A stretch of DNA of 22,153 nucleotides from CAYNLY01 sp964398225 (GTDB lineage Bacteria > Pseudomonadota > Zetaproteobacteria > Mariprofundales > Mariprofundaceae): the NCBI GenBank assembly GCA_964398225.1, contig CAYNLY010000028.1:1-22153 (forward strand), written 5' to 3'. The translations under genes were made by a program, and so were the position numbers. A model generated the notes under the pieces. The model saw only the letters and a list, made by a program, of their open reading frames with translations. It was not told the DNA's origin and searched no databases. Of the stretch, positions 15,500 to 21,817 are shown piece after piece; the stretch's first letter is position 1; each line of letters begins with the position of its first letter.

Positions 15500-15939
15500 C
15501 GTCCGCCCCCCGGCGCGTAGGTGGTTTCCTGCGCTTCGAGCCCCAAATGACGGAGCAGGCTTGCCGTGACTTCGCGGGCCGCATGCAGGCGCATCCGGCT
15601 TTCCCGGCTTCGGGACGCGGCGCGCTCGATCCGTTCGCGCAGGGCTCTTCTTGCGGCGCCGAGGCGGGCTTTCGCGGGCTCCGGAAGCCCGGCGATCAGC
15701 ATTTCCAGTGGATGCTCGGGATCCAGGCCCTGCCGGGCCAACAGCGCAAGACAGCGCTCAAAGGCCTCGTTCAGCGCACGGGTGGCTTCTCCCCGCTCTT
15801 CGGCAAGCCGGATCAGCGCCTCGGCATCGAGCGTCCGCGCCGCATTGCACTCCTCGAGCGCGATGCGCTCGAGCGCCTGGGCGGCCTCGTCCATCGCGCG
15901 CAGCTCCCGCTCAAGGGCGGCGAGATCGGCGGCGTCCAT
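15496..15939 (-). CDS. flgN: FlgN-like flagellar export chaperone for FlgK/FlgL
   Basis: FlgN holds FlgK and FlgL unfolded in the cytoplasm before export. The 147-residue product is mostly helical, rich in Ala, Glu, Arg and Leu, with little sequence conservation, as expected for this family. Visible pieces are ALERELRAMDEAAQALERI, LIRLAEERGEATRALNEAFERCLALL and RMRLHAAREVTASLLRHLG. The call rests mainly on size, helical character and position between flgM and flgK, where flgN is found in many species. ATG 15939 is chosen because GAGG lies 6 nt before it; GTG codons at 15951 and 15954 would extend it by four or five residues and overlap the flgM stop. Confidence 0.8.
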   Translation of the reverse strand: MDAADLAALERELRAMDEAAQALERIALEECNAARTLDAEALIRLAEERGEATRALNEAFERCLALLARQGLDPEHPLEMLIAGLPEPAKARLGAARRALRERIERAASRSRESRMRLHAAREVTASLLRHLGLEAQETTYAPGGGR

Positions 15940-15947
15940 TCCGGCCC

Positions 15948-16232
15948 TCACCACGGATGCTCGGCCAGCGCATTGGCGACGATGCGCCGCGCGACCTTGC
16001 GGCAGTCGTAGCTGTAGGTGCCCTTCTCGAGCGCATCCCGGATCGCCTCGACCTGCTCCATGCGCGCTTCCTCGATCTCGGCGAGCATCACCTTGGCCTT
16101 TTCGCGCAGGGAAGCGGCATCGGCCACGCGCACGAGGTCGGAGCCGCGGCCCGCAGCCTTCGCTGTGTTTTTCTTCCCGGTCTTTCCGGGGCGGAGAACC
16201 CCCTTGGGTCCTGAAGGTCCGTCAATGCGCAT
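15948..16232 (-). CDS. flgM: Anti-sigma-28 factor FlgM
   Basis: FlgM binds sigma-28 (FliA) and holds it inactive until the hook is complete, then is exported through it. The 94-residue product has a disordered basic N-terminus (GPKGVLRPGKTGKKNTAK) and a C-terminal sigma-binding region: VRVADAASLREKAKVMLAEI, then RMEQVEAIRDALEKGTYSYDCRKVARRIVANAL. The IRDALEKGTYSYD...VARRI stretch matches the conserved I-x-x-G-x-Y-x-V-D...IA pattern. ATG 16232 has GGAGG six nt upstream. The first 11 bases overlap the end of flgJ. A strong sigma-28 promoter lies about 33 nt upstream, inside flgJ, which would let sigma-28 drive its own inhibitor, as known in enteric bacteria and Pseudomonas. Confidence 0.9.
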   Translation of the reverse strand: MRIDGPSGPKGVLRPGKTGKKNTAKAAGRGSDLVRVADAASLREKAKVMLAEIEEARMEQVEAIRDALEKGTYSYDCRKVARRIVANALAEHPW

Positions 16233-16659
16233 GGTCTGCCTCCGGGTTCACGGATCCGGTCTTCTTATCGGCATCTTCGGGCATCTCATGAGTTCCGCTC
16301 CGGGCCGAAAGCTGGCGGTAGAGGTTTTCGGCGATGCCCAGCATGCCCCGGCGGGCACCGGCCTCGGCGACGGCCTGGTCGAACATCGCGGCGTGCACGT
16401 CCTCGGCGAAGCCCGTCGGAAGAAGCCCGGATTTCGGCACGCTTTTCCGCATTTCCGAGAGCATCTGCTGCAGGAAGATGGCCTCGAACTGCGTGCAGGC
16501 CTTCCACAGCCGAGCGTCGCGTCCGGGAGGGCCCTCGTGGCGGTCAGGCTGTGCCGGGCTTGGGCGCATCGGCCTGGGTGCATGCTTCGGGGGCGCATGC
16601 TTTGCGCGCGCATCCGCGGCCAGCACCTGGCCGATCACGGTTTCGACGAGATCCCTCAC
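16222..16659 (-). CDS. flgJ: Rod-binding/rod-capping protein FlgJ, single-domain form
   Basis: FlgJ scaffolds rod assembly in the periplasm. The 145-residue product contains only the N-terminal rod-binding domain (about 52-117): WKACTQFEAIFLQQMLSEMRKSVPK, then FAEDVHAAMFDQAVAEAGARRGMLGIAENLYRQL. The C-terminal glucosaminidase/muramidase domain found in enteric FlgJ is absent, so a separate hydrolase must open the cell wall for the rod. Residues 15-48 are a Pro/His/Arg-rich low-complexity linker, and the tail (119-145) is charged. GTG 16659 overlaps the flgI stop (GTGA) and has GAGG upstream. The 3' part doubles as a sigma-28 promoter for flgM. Single-domain FlgJ is common outside the beta/gamma groups. 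Confidence 0.92.
   Translation of the reverse strand: MRDLVETVIGQVLAADARAKHAPPKHAPRPMRPSPAQPDRHEGPPGRDARLWKACTQFEAIFLQQMLSEMRKSVPKSGLLPTGFAEDVHAAMFDQAVAEAGARRGMLGIAENLYRQLSARSGTHEMPEDADKKTGSVNPEADHAH
16265..16291 (-). promoter_or_regulatory. Sigma-28 (FliA) promoter for flgM, inside flgJ
   Basis: On the minus strand the -10 box is GCCGATAA (16272-16265), identical to the sigma-28 consensus. The -35 box is TCATG (16291-16287), 4 of 5 against TCAAG, with 14 nt between them as in TCAAGTTT-N11-GCCGATAA. The predicted start is near 16258, giving a leader of about 26 nt before flgM. The sequence lies in the flgJ frame (codons for Asp-Ala-Asp-Lys). Confidence 0.8.
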
Positions 16660-17762
16660 AGCGTCCTCAGCTCCGCATGCAGGGCGCCGGCCGCCTTGAT
16701 CGCCTGAAGCACGGCGATCAGGTCGCTCGGGGTGGCGCCGACCGCATTGAGCGCGGACACAAGCGAGGAGAGCGTGACCTGCCGGGGAAGCACGACAAGC
16801 TTGGACTGGTCCTCCTTCACGTTCACGCTCGTGCGGTCGACGGTGGTCGTCCGCCCCTCGCCGAAGGGGTTGGGCTGCGAGACCTGCGGCGATTCGGTGA
16901 TGTTGACGCTGATGTTGCCGTGCGCGACCGCGACGGTATCGATCGTGACTTCCTGGCCCATGACGATCGTGCCCGTGCGCTCGTCGACGAGGACGACGGC
17001 GGGGTGATCGATGGCGACATCGATGCCCTCAAGCCTTGCGGCGAGCTCGACGGCATTGCCGTTGATGTTGCGCACCTCGATCGTGCCGGGATCAAGCGCC
17101 TTCGCCGCCTTCACGCCCAGCGCCCGGTTGATCGCGTCCTGCATGTTTTTCGCGGTGGTGAAATCCGGATTGCGCAGCGTGAGCACGATGCTCGGCTGGT
17201 CGGCGGACAGCCCCCGGGGTGCTGCCGCTTCGACGCGGGCGCCGTTCGGGATGCGGCCGGAGGTGGGGTGGTTTTTCGTCGCCTTGGCGGCATTGCCGGA
17301 CTCCGCGAAGCCGCCAACCGACAGCGTGCCCTGGGCGACCGCATACACCTTGCGGTCGCCACCCAATAGCGGCGTCACGAGCAGCGTGCCGCCGCGCAGG
17401 CTTTTCGCGTCGCCGATGCTGGCCACGTTGACGTCGATCTGCTGGCCCGGCCGGGCGAAGGGCGGAAGTTCGGCCGTCACCATCACCGCCGCGACGTTCT
17501 TCGGCTTCATCTTCGCGAGGTCCGCGCGCACGTTCACGCCCAGCCGCTCCAGCATCGACGCGATGCTGTTGACCGTGAACGGTGCCGAGGTGCCCGAATC
17601 ACCCGTGCCGTTGAGGCCGACGACAATGCCGTAGCCGATCAGCGCGTTGCTGCGCACGCCCTCGATGTCGGCCAGATCCTTGATCCGTTCCGCGTGGAGC
17701 GATCCGGGCATCAGGCTCAGCGCCGCAGCCAGACAAGGCGCGAACAACCGGCGCGCGTTCAT
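16656..17762 (-). CDS. flgI: Flagellar P-ring protein FlgI
   Basis: FlgI forms the periplasmic ring around the rod in the peptidoglycan layer. From ATG 17762 the product is 368 residues. The signal peptide MNARRLFAPCLAAALSLMPG is followed by SLHA and a likely cleavage before ERIKDLADIEGVRSNALIGYG, the first conserved block. Others are VVGLNGTGDSG, KNVAAVMVTAELPPFARPGQ, DAKSLRGGTLLVTPL, DERTGTIVMGQEVTID and LNAVGATPSDLIAVLQAIKAAGAL. Length fits the family (about 365-370). The upstream ATG at 17777 (five more residues) lies inside flgH and would lengthen the signal peptide; 17762 starts two bases after the flgH stop. The stop overlaps flgJ as GTGA. Confidence 0.94.
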   Translation of the reverse strand: MNARRLFAPCLAAALSLMPGSLHAERIKDLADIEGVRSNALIGYGIVVGLNGTGDSGTSAPFTVNSIASMLERLGVNVRADLAKMKPKNVAAVMVTAELPPFARPGQQIDVNVASIGDAKSLRGGTLLVTPLLGGDRKVYAVAQGTLSVGGFAESGNAAKATKNHPTSGRIPNGARVEAAAPRGLSADQPSIVLTLRNPDFTTAKNMQDAINRALGVKAAKALDPGTIEVRNINGNAVELAARLEGIDVAIDHPAVVLVDERTGTIVMGQEVTIDTVAVAHGNISVNITESPQVSQPNPFGEGRTTTVDRTSVNVKEDQSKLVVLPRQVTLSSLVSALNAVGATPSDLIAVLQAIKAAGALHAELRTL

Positions 17763-17764
17763 GC

Positions 17765-18451
17765 TCAGAACGGCCATATCTGATCCAGGGTGCGCGACAG
17801 CCAGCCTTCGTGGGCCACCGTGGCCAGCTCTCCGCCGCCGCCGTAGCTGATTTCGGCCTGCGCGACCTTCGATGACGGGATCGTGTTGTCCGGTCCGATG
17901 TCGTTGGGCCGGATCACGCCGGTGAAGGTGAGCACCTGCGGCTGGTGGTTGATGCTCACAAGCCTCCGGCCCACGATGCGCATGTTGCCGTTCGGATACA
18001 CGCGCGTGACCACGGAGGTGACGCTTGCGGTCAGCGTGTCCGAGTTCGTCGTCGAACCCGAGCCGTCGAAGGTCTTCGAGTTTCCGATCGCTAGCTTCGT
18101 GGTCGGATTCACGGACGCGTTCTTCTTGGCGTTGCCGTAGTCCAGCGAGAACGAGCCGGAGAGATCCCGTCCGGATTTCTTGCTCTTCTTCATGCCGAGC
18201 TTGCGGGTGGCCTTGGCGTTTTCGACCACGAGCACGGTCACGAGATCGCCGACCCGGTGCGCCTTGGCGTCGGAAAACATCCCGGAGCCGCCGTCGGTCC
18301 AGAGCGAGCCGCGGGAATGCGGTGCATCCGCTGCGGCGTTCAGCGCCGCTTCCACCTCGTCGTGGCGGGGATCGGTCGTCACCTTCTTGACGCTCGGCAT
18401 GCAGCCGGCGCTCATCGCGGCGATCGCAAGCCAGGCCAGCGCGCGTTTCAT
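17765..18451 (-). CDS. flgH: Flagellar L-ring lipoprotein FlgH
   Basis: FlgH forms the outer-membrane ring that lets the rod pass. The 228-residue product has a lipoprotein signal (MKRALAWLAIAAMSAGC) whose lipobox ends at Cys17. The mature part contains GSLWTDGGSGMFSDAKAHRVGDLVTVLVVENAKA, a conserved block, then NSDTLTASVTSVVTRVYPNGNMRIVGRR and INHQPQVLTFTGVIRPNDIGPDNTIPSSKVAQAEISY. The C-terminus (WLSRTLDQIWPF) is the standard FlgH end. GGGAGG stands six nt before ATG 18451, which overlaps the flgA stop (ATGA). Its presence shows a Gram-negative outer membrane. Confidence 0.95.
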   Translation of the reverse strand: MKRALAWLAIAAMSAGCMPSVKKVTTDPRHDEVEAALNAAADAPHSRGSLWTDGGSGMFSDAKAHRVGDLVTVLVVENAKATRKLGMKKSKKSGRDLSGSFSLDYGNAKKNASVNPTTKLAIGNSKTFDGSGSTTNSDTLTASVTSVVTRVYPNGNMRIVGRRLVSINHQPQVLTFTGVIRPNDIGPDNTIPSSKVAQAEISYGGGGELATVAHEGWLSRTLDQIWPF

Positions 18452-19125
18452 CCCCGGCCTCCCGGAATCCGCACCCTGCCGGGTGCGACGGCTATGGCCT
18501 GCAGCCTCTGGCCGCTTTTCAGATTCTTCACCGCAAGCCGCTGGCCCCGCGCGGCATCCCGGAGCGCCCGGCCTTCGGCCCGAACATGAAGCGCTCCCCG
18601 GTCGAACTGGATCGTTACGGTGTCGCCGCGTCGGATTACGGGCGGAACGAGCAACTGCGCCTGGGTCAGCAACTGTCCTTTCCGGATGGGGGCGCGCGTT
18701 TTCAGCCCGACGGGGCCGCTGGCTTCCGTCCAGTATCGGCCGCGATGGCCGCTGACGTCGATGCGGGCGATGCGGATCATGTCCCTGGAAAGCAAGCTGC
18801 GTGCCGGGATGTCCGTTGCCGCAACGGCGGCCTGTGCCCACCAGCGCAGGCGGACCGGCACATACCACCGGCGGCCGTCGGCTTCGGCGATCAGCGAGAT
18901 CCGGGCCGGGTGTCCGCGCAGGCGGGGAAGATGCCAGCGGATCGGCCGACGGGTTTCCGGCAGGGGGCCGAGCAGCCCCGCCAGCTCCGCGCGCGCGCCC
19001 TCATGCTCGATACCGGAGGCAAACAGGGCGCGAAGGCCGGCGGGGATCTCGTCCGCCTGCGCCAGCCCCGCAAGCCCCAGGGCGAAAAGCCCGATCCAGA
19101 TGCGGATCAACTTACCGGCGCACAT
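18448..19125 (-). CDS. flgA: Flagellar P-ring assembly chaperone FlgA
   Basis: FlgA is a periplasmic protein needed to build the P ring from FlgI. The 225-residue product has a signal peptide (about 1-24, ending GLAQA before DEIP), a poorly conserved N-terminal half and a C-terminal SAF-type domain. That domain is recognisable in VAATDIPARSLLSRDMI, GPVGLKTRAPIRKGQLLTQAQLL, PPVIRRGDTVTIQFDRGALHVRAEGRALRDAARGQRLAVKN and the ending VRIPG. ATG 19125 gives a good signal peptide and overlaps the end of flgG by 14 nt; no clear ribosome site is visible. Downstream flgH starts within its stop codon. The placement between flgG and flgH is usual in delta-type and Pseudomonas-like clusters. Confidence 0.92.
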   Translation of the reverse strand: MCAGKLIRIWIGLFALGLAGLAQADEIPAGLRALFASGIEHEGARAELAGLLGPLPETRRPIRWHLPRLRGHPARISLIAEADGRRWYVPVRLRWWAQAAVAATDIPARSLLSRDMIRIARIDVSGHRGRYWTEASGPVGLKTRAPIRKGQLLTQAQLLVPPVIRRGDTVTIQFDRGALHVRAEGRALRDAARGQRLAVKNLKSGQRLQAIAVAPGRVRIPGGRG

Positions 19126-19900
19126 TGTTGGCCGTCTGCAGCATCTCGTCGGCGGCCTGAATGGCCTTGGAGTTCATCTCGTAGGCGCGCTGACCCGCGA
19201 TCAGGTTGACCATTTCCTCGACCATGCTGACGTTGGACATCTCCAGCATGCCCTGGCCGATCGCACCCAGGCCGTTCTCCGATGGATTGCCGGTGATCGG
19301 TTCGCCGGAGGCGTTGGTCGGCTGGAACATCGAGTTGCCGATCTTCTTCAGGCCCGCCGGATTCGTGAAATCGGCCAGCTGGATCTGGCCCACGACCGTG
19401 GTCACCTGACCCGGCTGCTCCACGGAAACCGTGCCGTCCTTTGCGATCAGAATGGACAGCGCATCCGAGGGGATCGTGATCGTGGGGGAGAGAGGATCGC
19501 CGTGCGCGGTGACCAGCTGCCCCTGCGCGTCCACGCTGAAGGAGCCGGCACGCGTGTAGGCGAGCTCGCCGGTCGGCAGCTGGACCTGGAAGAAGCCGCG
19601 TCCCTGAATGGCCAGGTCGAGCGGGTTGCTTGTCTGCTGGAAGCTGCCCTCGGAGAAAATGCTCTCCACACCTGCGGTCTGCACGCCGAGCCCCACCTGG
19701 ATGCCGGTCGGCAGCTGGGTTCCGGCCGCGCTTGCCTCGGCGCCGGGCGCCTTGATCTGCTGGTACATCAGATCCTCGAAGTTCGCGCGGGCGCGCTTGA
19801 AGCCGGCGGTGTTGACGTTGGCAAGGTTGTTGGCGATCACGTCCACGTTCAGGGCCTGGGCGGCCATGCCGGTGGCTGCGGTCCACAGAGATCGGATCAT
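19112..19900 (-). CDS. flgG: Flagellar distal rod protein FlgG
   Basis: FlgG builds the distal rod. The 262-residue product starts MIRSLWTAATGMAAQALNVDV and then has the rod/hook signature IANNLANVNTAGFKRARANFEDLMYQ. The core includes GFFQVQLPTGELAYTRAGSFSVDAQGQLV, and the C-terminal helix reads SNVSMVEEMVNLIAGQRAYEMNSKAIQAADEML, diagnostic for FlgG (260-262 aa in most species). AAGGAG lies seven nt before ATG 19900. It begins 21 nt after flgF, so both come from the same transcript. Confidence 0.97.
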   Translation of the reverse strand: MIRSLWTAATGMAAQALNVDVIANNLANVNTAGFKRARANFEDLMYQQIKAPGAEASAAGTQLPTGIQVGLGVQTAGVESIFSEGSFQQTSNPLDLAIQGRGFFQVQLPTGELAYTRAGSFSVDAQGQLVTAHGDPLSPTITIPSDALSILIAKDGTVSVEQPGQVTTVVGQIQLADFTNPAGLKKIGNSMFQPTNASGEPITGNPSENGLGAIGQGMLEMSNVSMVEEMVNLIAGQRAYEMNSKAIQAADEMLQTANNVRR

Positions 19901-19921
19901 GGTTCGCTCCTTGTCTCAGGC

Positions 19922-20659
19922 TCAGCCCTGAACGACCGCGACACGGTCGTTCAGCTGGCTGGCGATGTGGTTGTACTGTTCGATCATCTTCATCATCGAC
20001 TGATAGCTGCGCATCGTGTCCACGAGCTCGGCCATCGCGAGAATCGCATTGACGTTCGACTGCTCCAGCGCGCCCTGCTCCACGGTGATGCTGGCATCGG
20101 CCGGCTGGAGGTTCGTCTCGGGCGTCAGCAGCAGGCTTCCCGCGGCCTTGCTGAGCTGCCGGGCGTCCACGACCTGGACAATGCCCAGATCGGCGACGGG
20201 CTGGTTGTCGACATAAATCGCGCCGCTGGCCGTGATGCCGACCTCGCCCCGCGGCAGCTCGATCGGAGCGTTCGCCGCATCGAGCACCGGCAGGCCCTTC
20301 CAGGTGGTCAGGCGCCCGTCGCCGTCCAGCCGGAAGTTGCCGGCGCGGGTCAGTGCGATGCGACCGTCGGACATCTGCACCTTGAAATAGGCGTCGCCGT
20401 TGATGGCCACATCGAGCGCCCGTCCCGTGTGCCGGATTTCCCCGCTTGAGGTGTCGATGTACTGCCGGTTCAGCGTCGGATAGGCGGCGGGAAGTACAGC
20501 GCTGCCCGTCGCAAGCTTGCGGGTGAACATCGTCGAGAACGCCGTGCGGTCGGCGCGGTAGCCGGCCGTGTTGACGTTGGCCAAGTTGTGGCTGATCGAG
20601 TCCAGCCGGTTTTGCGCCATCTGGCCGGCCACGCCGGTGATGAAAAAGCCGCGCTCCAT
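19922..20659 (-). CDS. flgF: Flagellar proximal rod protein FlgF
   Basis: FlgF is a proximal rod component exported through the flagellar apparatus. The 245-residue product has the rod motif MAQNRLDSISHNLANVNTAGYRADRTAF (within residues 14-41), the core GRALDVAINGDAYFKVQM and IALTRAGNFRLDGDGRLTT, and the C-terminal helix SNVNAILAMAELVDTMRSYQSMMKMIEQYN. Length fits FlgF (about 245-250). ATG 20659 is chosen for its GAGGAGG six nt upstream; an open frame further upstream would include the promoter and is rejected. It is the first gene after a consensus sigma-54 promoter, so it heads the rod/ring operon here. flgB, flgC, flgD and flgE are not in the window. Confidence 0.95.
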   Translation of the reverse strand: MERGFFITGVAGQMAQNRLDSISHNLANVNTAGYRADRTAFSTMFTRKLATGSAVLPAAYPTLNRQYIDTSSGEIRHTGRALDVAINGDAYFKVQMSDGRIALTRAGNFRLDGDGRLTTWKGLPVLDAANAPIELPRGEVGITASGAIYVDNQPVADLGIVQVVDARQLSKAAGSLLLTPETNLQPADASITVEQGALEQSNVNAILAMAELVDTMRSYQSMMKMIEQYNHIASQLNDRVAVVQG

Positions 20660-20663
20660 GAAA

Positions 20664-20670
20664 CCTCCTC
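20664..20670 (-). promoter_or_regulatory. Ribosome binding site that sets the flgF start
   Basis: GAGGAGG on the minus strand, four bases before the ATG at 20659, is the strongest such site around. It excludes the longer reading of the frame that begins at 20713. Confidence 0.7.
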
Positions 20671-20696
20671 GGGCCTTTGGATCTCGCCCGCCATAT

Positions 20697-20712
20697 CGCA
20701 AGCTGCGTGCCA
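20697..20712 (-). promoter_or_regulatory. Sigma-54 (RpoN) promoter of the flgF operon
   Basis: The minus strand reads TGGCACGCAGCTTGCG, which fits the sigma-54 consensus TGGCACG-N4-TTGC(A/T) at every defined base but the last. The -24 GG and -12 GC are correctly spaced. Transcription would start near 20685, about 26 nt before flgF. It lies in the 91-bp gap between the FlhB-like gene and flgF, exactly where an operon promoter is expected. An RpoN activator of the FleQ/FlrC type would be required but is not in this window. Confidence 0.88.
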
Positions 20713-20750
20713 TTGCCGGCCAATGAAAAGATTGCTGATTTTATGGGGCG

Positions 20751-21095
20751 TTATCGGCTCTGTTCGGAGGAAGGGGAGGGGACAGGCGGCAAATCCTGCC
20801 GGTTTACGGCGGACATTTTTTCCGCCAGCCGCCGGTCGGTGCGGTAGAGGAATGCGAGCAGTTCGGCAACCAGCCGGTAGGCGGCTTCGGGGATTTCGGA
20901 GCCCGCGGGCACACGGGCCAGGAGCTCGGCCAGATTGTCGTTGCGATGGATGTGAATGCCCTCCTGGCGGGCGATCTCGAGGATGCGTTCGGCTAGCACG
21001 CCGAAGCCCGAAGCGAGCACCCGGGGCGCATCGTTCGTCGCCGGGTCGTATTCGAGCGCGACCGCGGCGGGGCGGAGCGTGCGCTTGTTCTTCAT
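20751..21095 (-). CDS. Stand-alone FlhB C-terminal-domain protein (EscU/YscU/HrcU family)
   Basis: The 114-residue product matches only the cytoplasmic C-terminal domain of FlhB, the export switch that changes substrate class when the hook is finished. Residues about 7-95 (AAVALEYDPATNDAPRVLASG, then LAERILEIARQEGIHIHRND and LAELLARVPAGSEIPEAAYRLVAELLAFLYR) align with the FlhB part after the NPTH cleavage site. The NPTH motif itself is missing, and there are no membrane helices. Similar short paralogues (FlhX in Helicobacter) can partly replace the cleaved FlhB domain. ATG 21095 overlaps the stop of the FliK-like gene (ATGA), so the presumed ruler and switch partners are translationally coupled. 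A full-length FlhB should exist elsewhere. Confidence 0.85.
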   Translation of the reverse strand: MKNKRTLRPAAVALEYDPATNDAPRVLASGFGVLAERILEIARQEGIHIHRNDNLAELLARVPAGSEIPEAAYRLVAELLAFLYRTDRRLAEKMSAVNRQDLPPVPSPSSEQSR

Positions 21096-21817
21096 ACCGT
21101 GGTCTCGATCCCGGACCAGGATGGAGGCGTATCCACGAGCTCGATTCTGGAGTGCAGATGTCGGGCGAAGGGACTGCGGGCCCGGACGTCTTCGATCCAC
21201 TCCATCAGGGCGGGCTTGAGCAGGCTGAGGCTGTCGCGCCGGGCGCAGGCCAGGGTGAGCCCGGGTGCGTCGCCGGAGGATGCCAGGCGGAAGTAGATGG
21301 CGCCGAGCCGGTCGAGGTCGATCCTTCCGTGCAGTTCGAAGCCCTCTCCGTCGCCGGACGTCCAGAGAATGCCGCGGGGGCTTCCGTCATCCGGATCCAT
21401 CAGAATGTGGCGTGATCCGTCCGGATGGCTTTGCACCTGCCAGCCCTGCTCCTGAAGGGGATGCGCGGCCGGATGGGCGCGCTCGCCCGATCCCTTCGTC
21501 TCGGGCGATTCCGTGGCGCGATCGGCAAGCAGTTCGGCAATCCGCGCGCGTATCTCCTCCTGAGGGACGATGCGGAAACGAGGGGGATCGTCCCTGCTCA
21601 CCAGTTCAAGCCACAGCGCACCGGCGGGAAGGTTCGGCGGCACCTTGGCCCGCAGCCGGTAGTTCCCGATCAGAAGCGTGGCGAACTCGCCCGACGGCTG
21701 GGCCAGAACCTGGGCGGGGACGAACGAGCCCACGGGCCAGGGCAGCGGCGACTGCCCCGAAGTCGACAGGTTCGGAAGACCGAGCAGGAGGCTGGTCGGG
21801 GCAATGGGCGTGATCAT
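21092..21817 (-). CDS. Divergent FliK-like (hook-length control) protein, tentative
   Basis: I do not recognise this 241-residue protein with certainty. The N-terminal half is Pro/Leu-rich (LLLGLPNLSTSGQSPLPWPV) with a short beta-type segment GEFATLLIGNYRLRAKVPPNLPAGALWLELVS. The C-terminal part (about 155-225) reads FELHGRIDLDRLGAIYFRLA, then LTLACARRDSLSLLKPALMEWIEDV. It follows the pattern of the FliK C-terminal domain: an LxLDxLG strand, a second strand, a long helix and a last strand. Together with an FlhB-like switch protein encoded immediately after it, this suggests a FliK-type protein. It is shorter than typical FliK (350-450 aa). ATG 21817 overlaps the stop of the upstream gene by one base (TGATG); TTG 21820 is an alternative. 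Confidence 0.6.
   Translation of the reverse strand: MITPIAPTSLLLGLPNLSTSGQSPLPWPVGSFVPAQVLAQPSGEFATLLIGNYRLRAKVPPNLPAGALWLELVSRDDPPRFRIVPQEEIRARIAELLADRATESPETKGSGERAHPAAHPLQEQGWQVQSHPDGSRHILMDPDDGSPRGILWTSGDGEGFELHGRIDLDRLGAIYFRLASSGDAPGLTLACARRDSLSLLKPALMEWIEDVRARSPFARHLHSRIELVDTPPSWSGIETTV

Noticed and set aside
12909..15584. A long 891-codon open frame on the minus strand covering flgK in another frame.
   Set aside because: Only its last 293 codons are real (flgL); the rest is an out-of-frame shadow of flgK, rich in Arg/Pro/Gly as typical for GC-rich DNA.
18734..18741. GCCGATAC-like box on the minus strand within flgA.
   Set aside because: One mismatch in the -10 and no -35 element at the right distance; likely chance in coding sequence.
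20751..20758. A second exact GCCGATAA (minus strand) at the end of the FlhB-like gene, about 90 nt upstream of flgF, resembling a sigma-28 -10 box.
   Set aside because: No TCAAG/TAAA-like -35 sequence is found at 11-16 nt spacing; the region there is C/T-rich. Part of the motif is simply the last codons and TAA stop.
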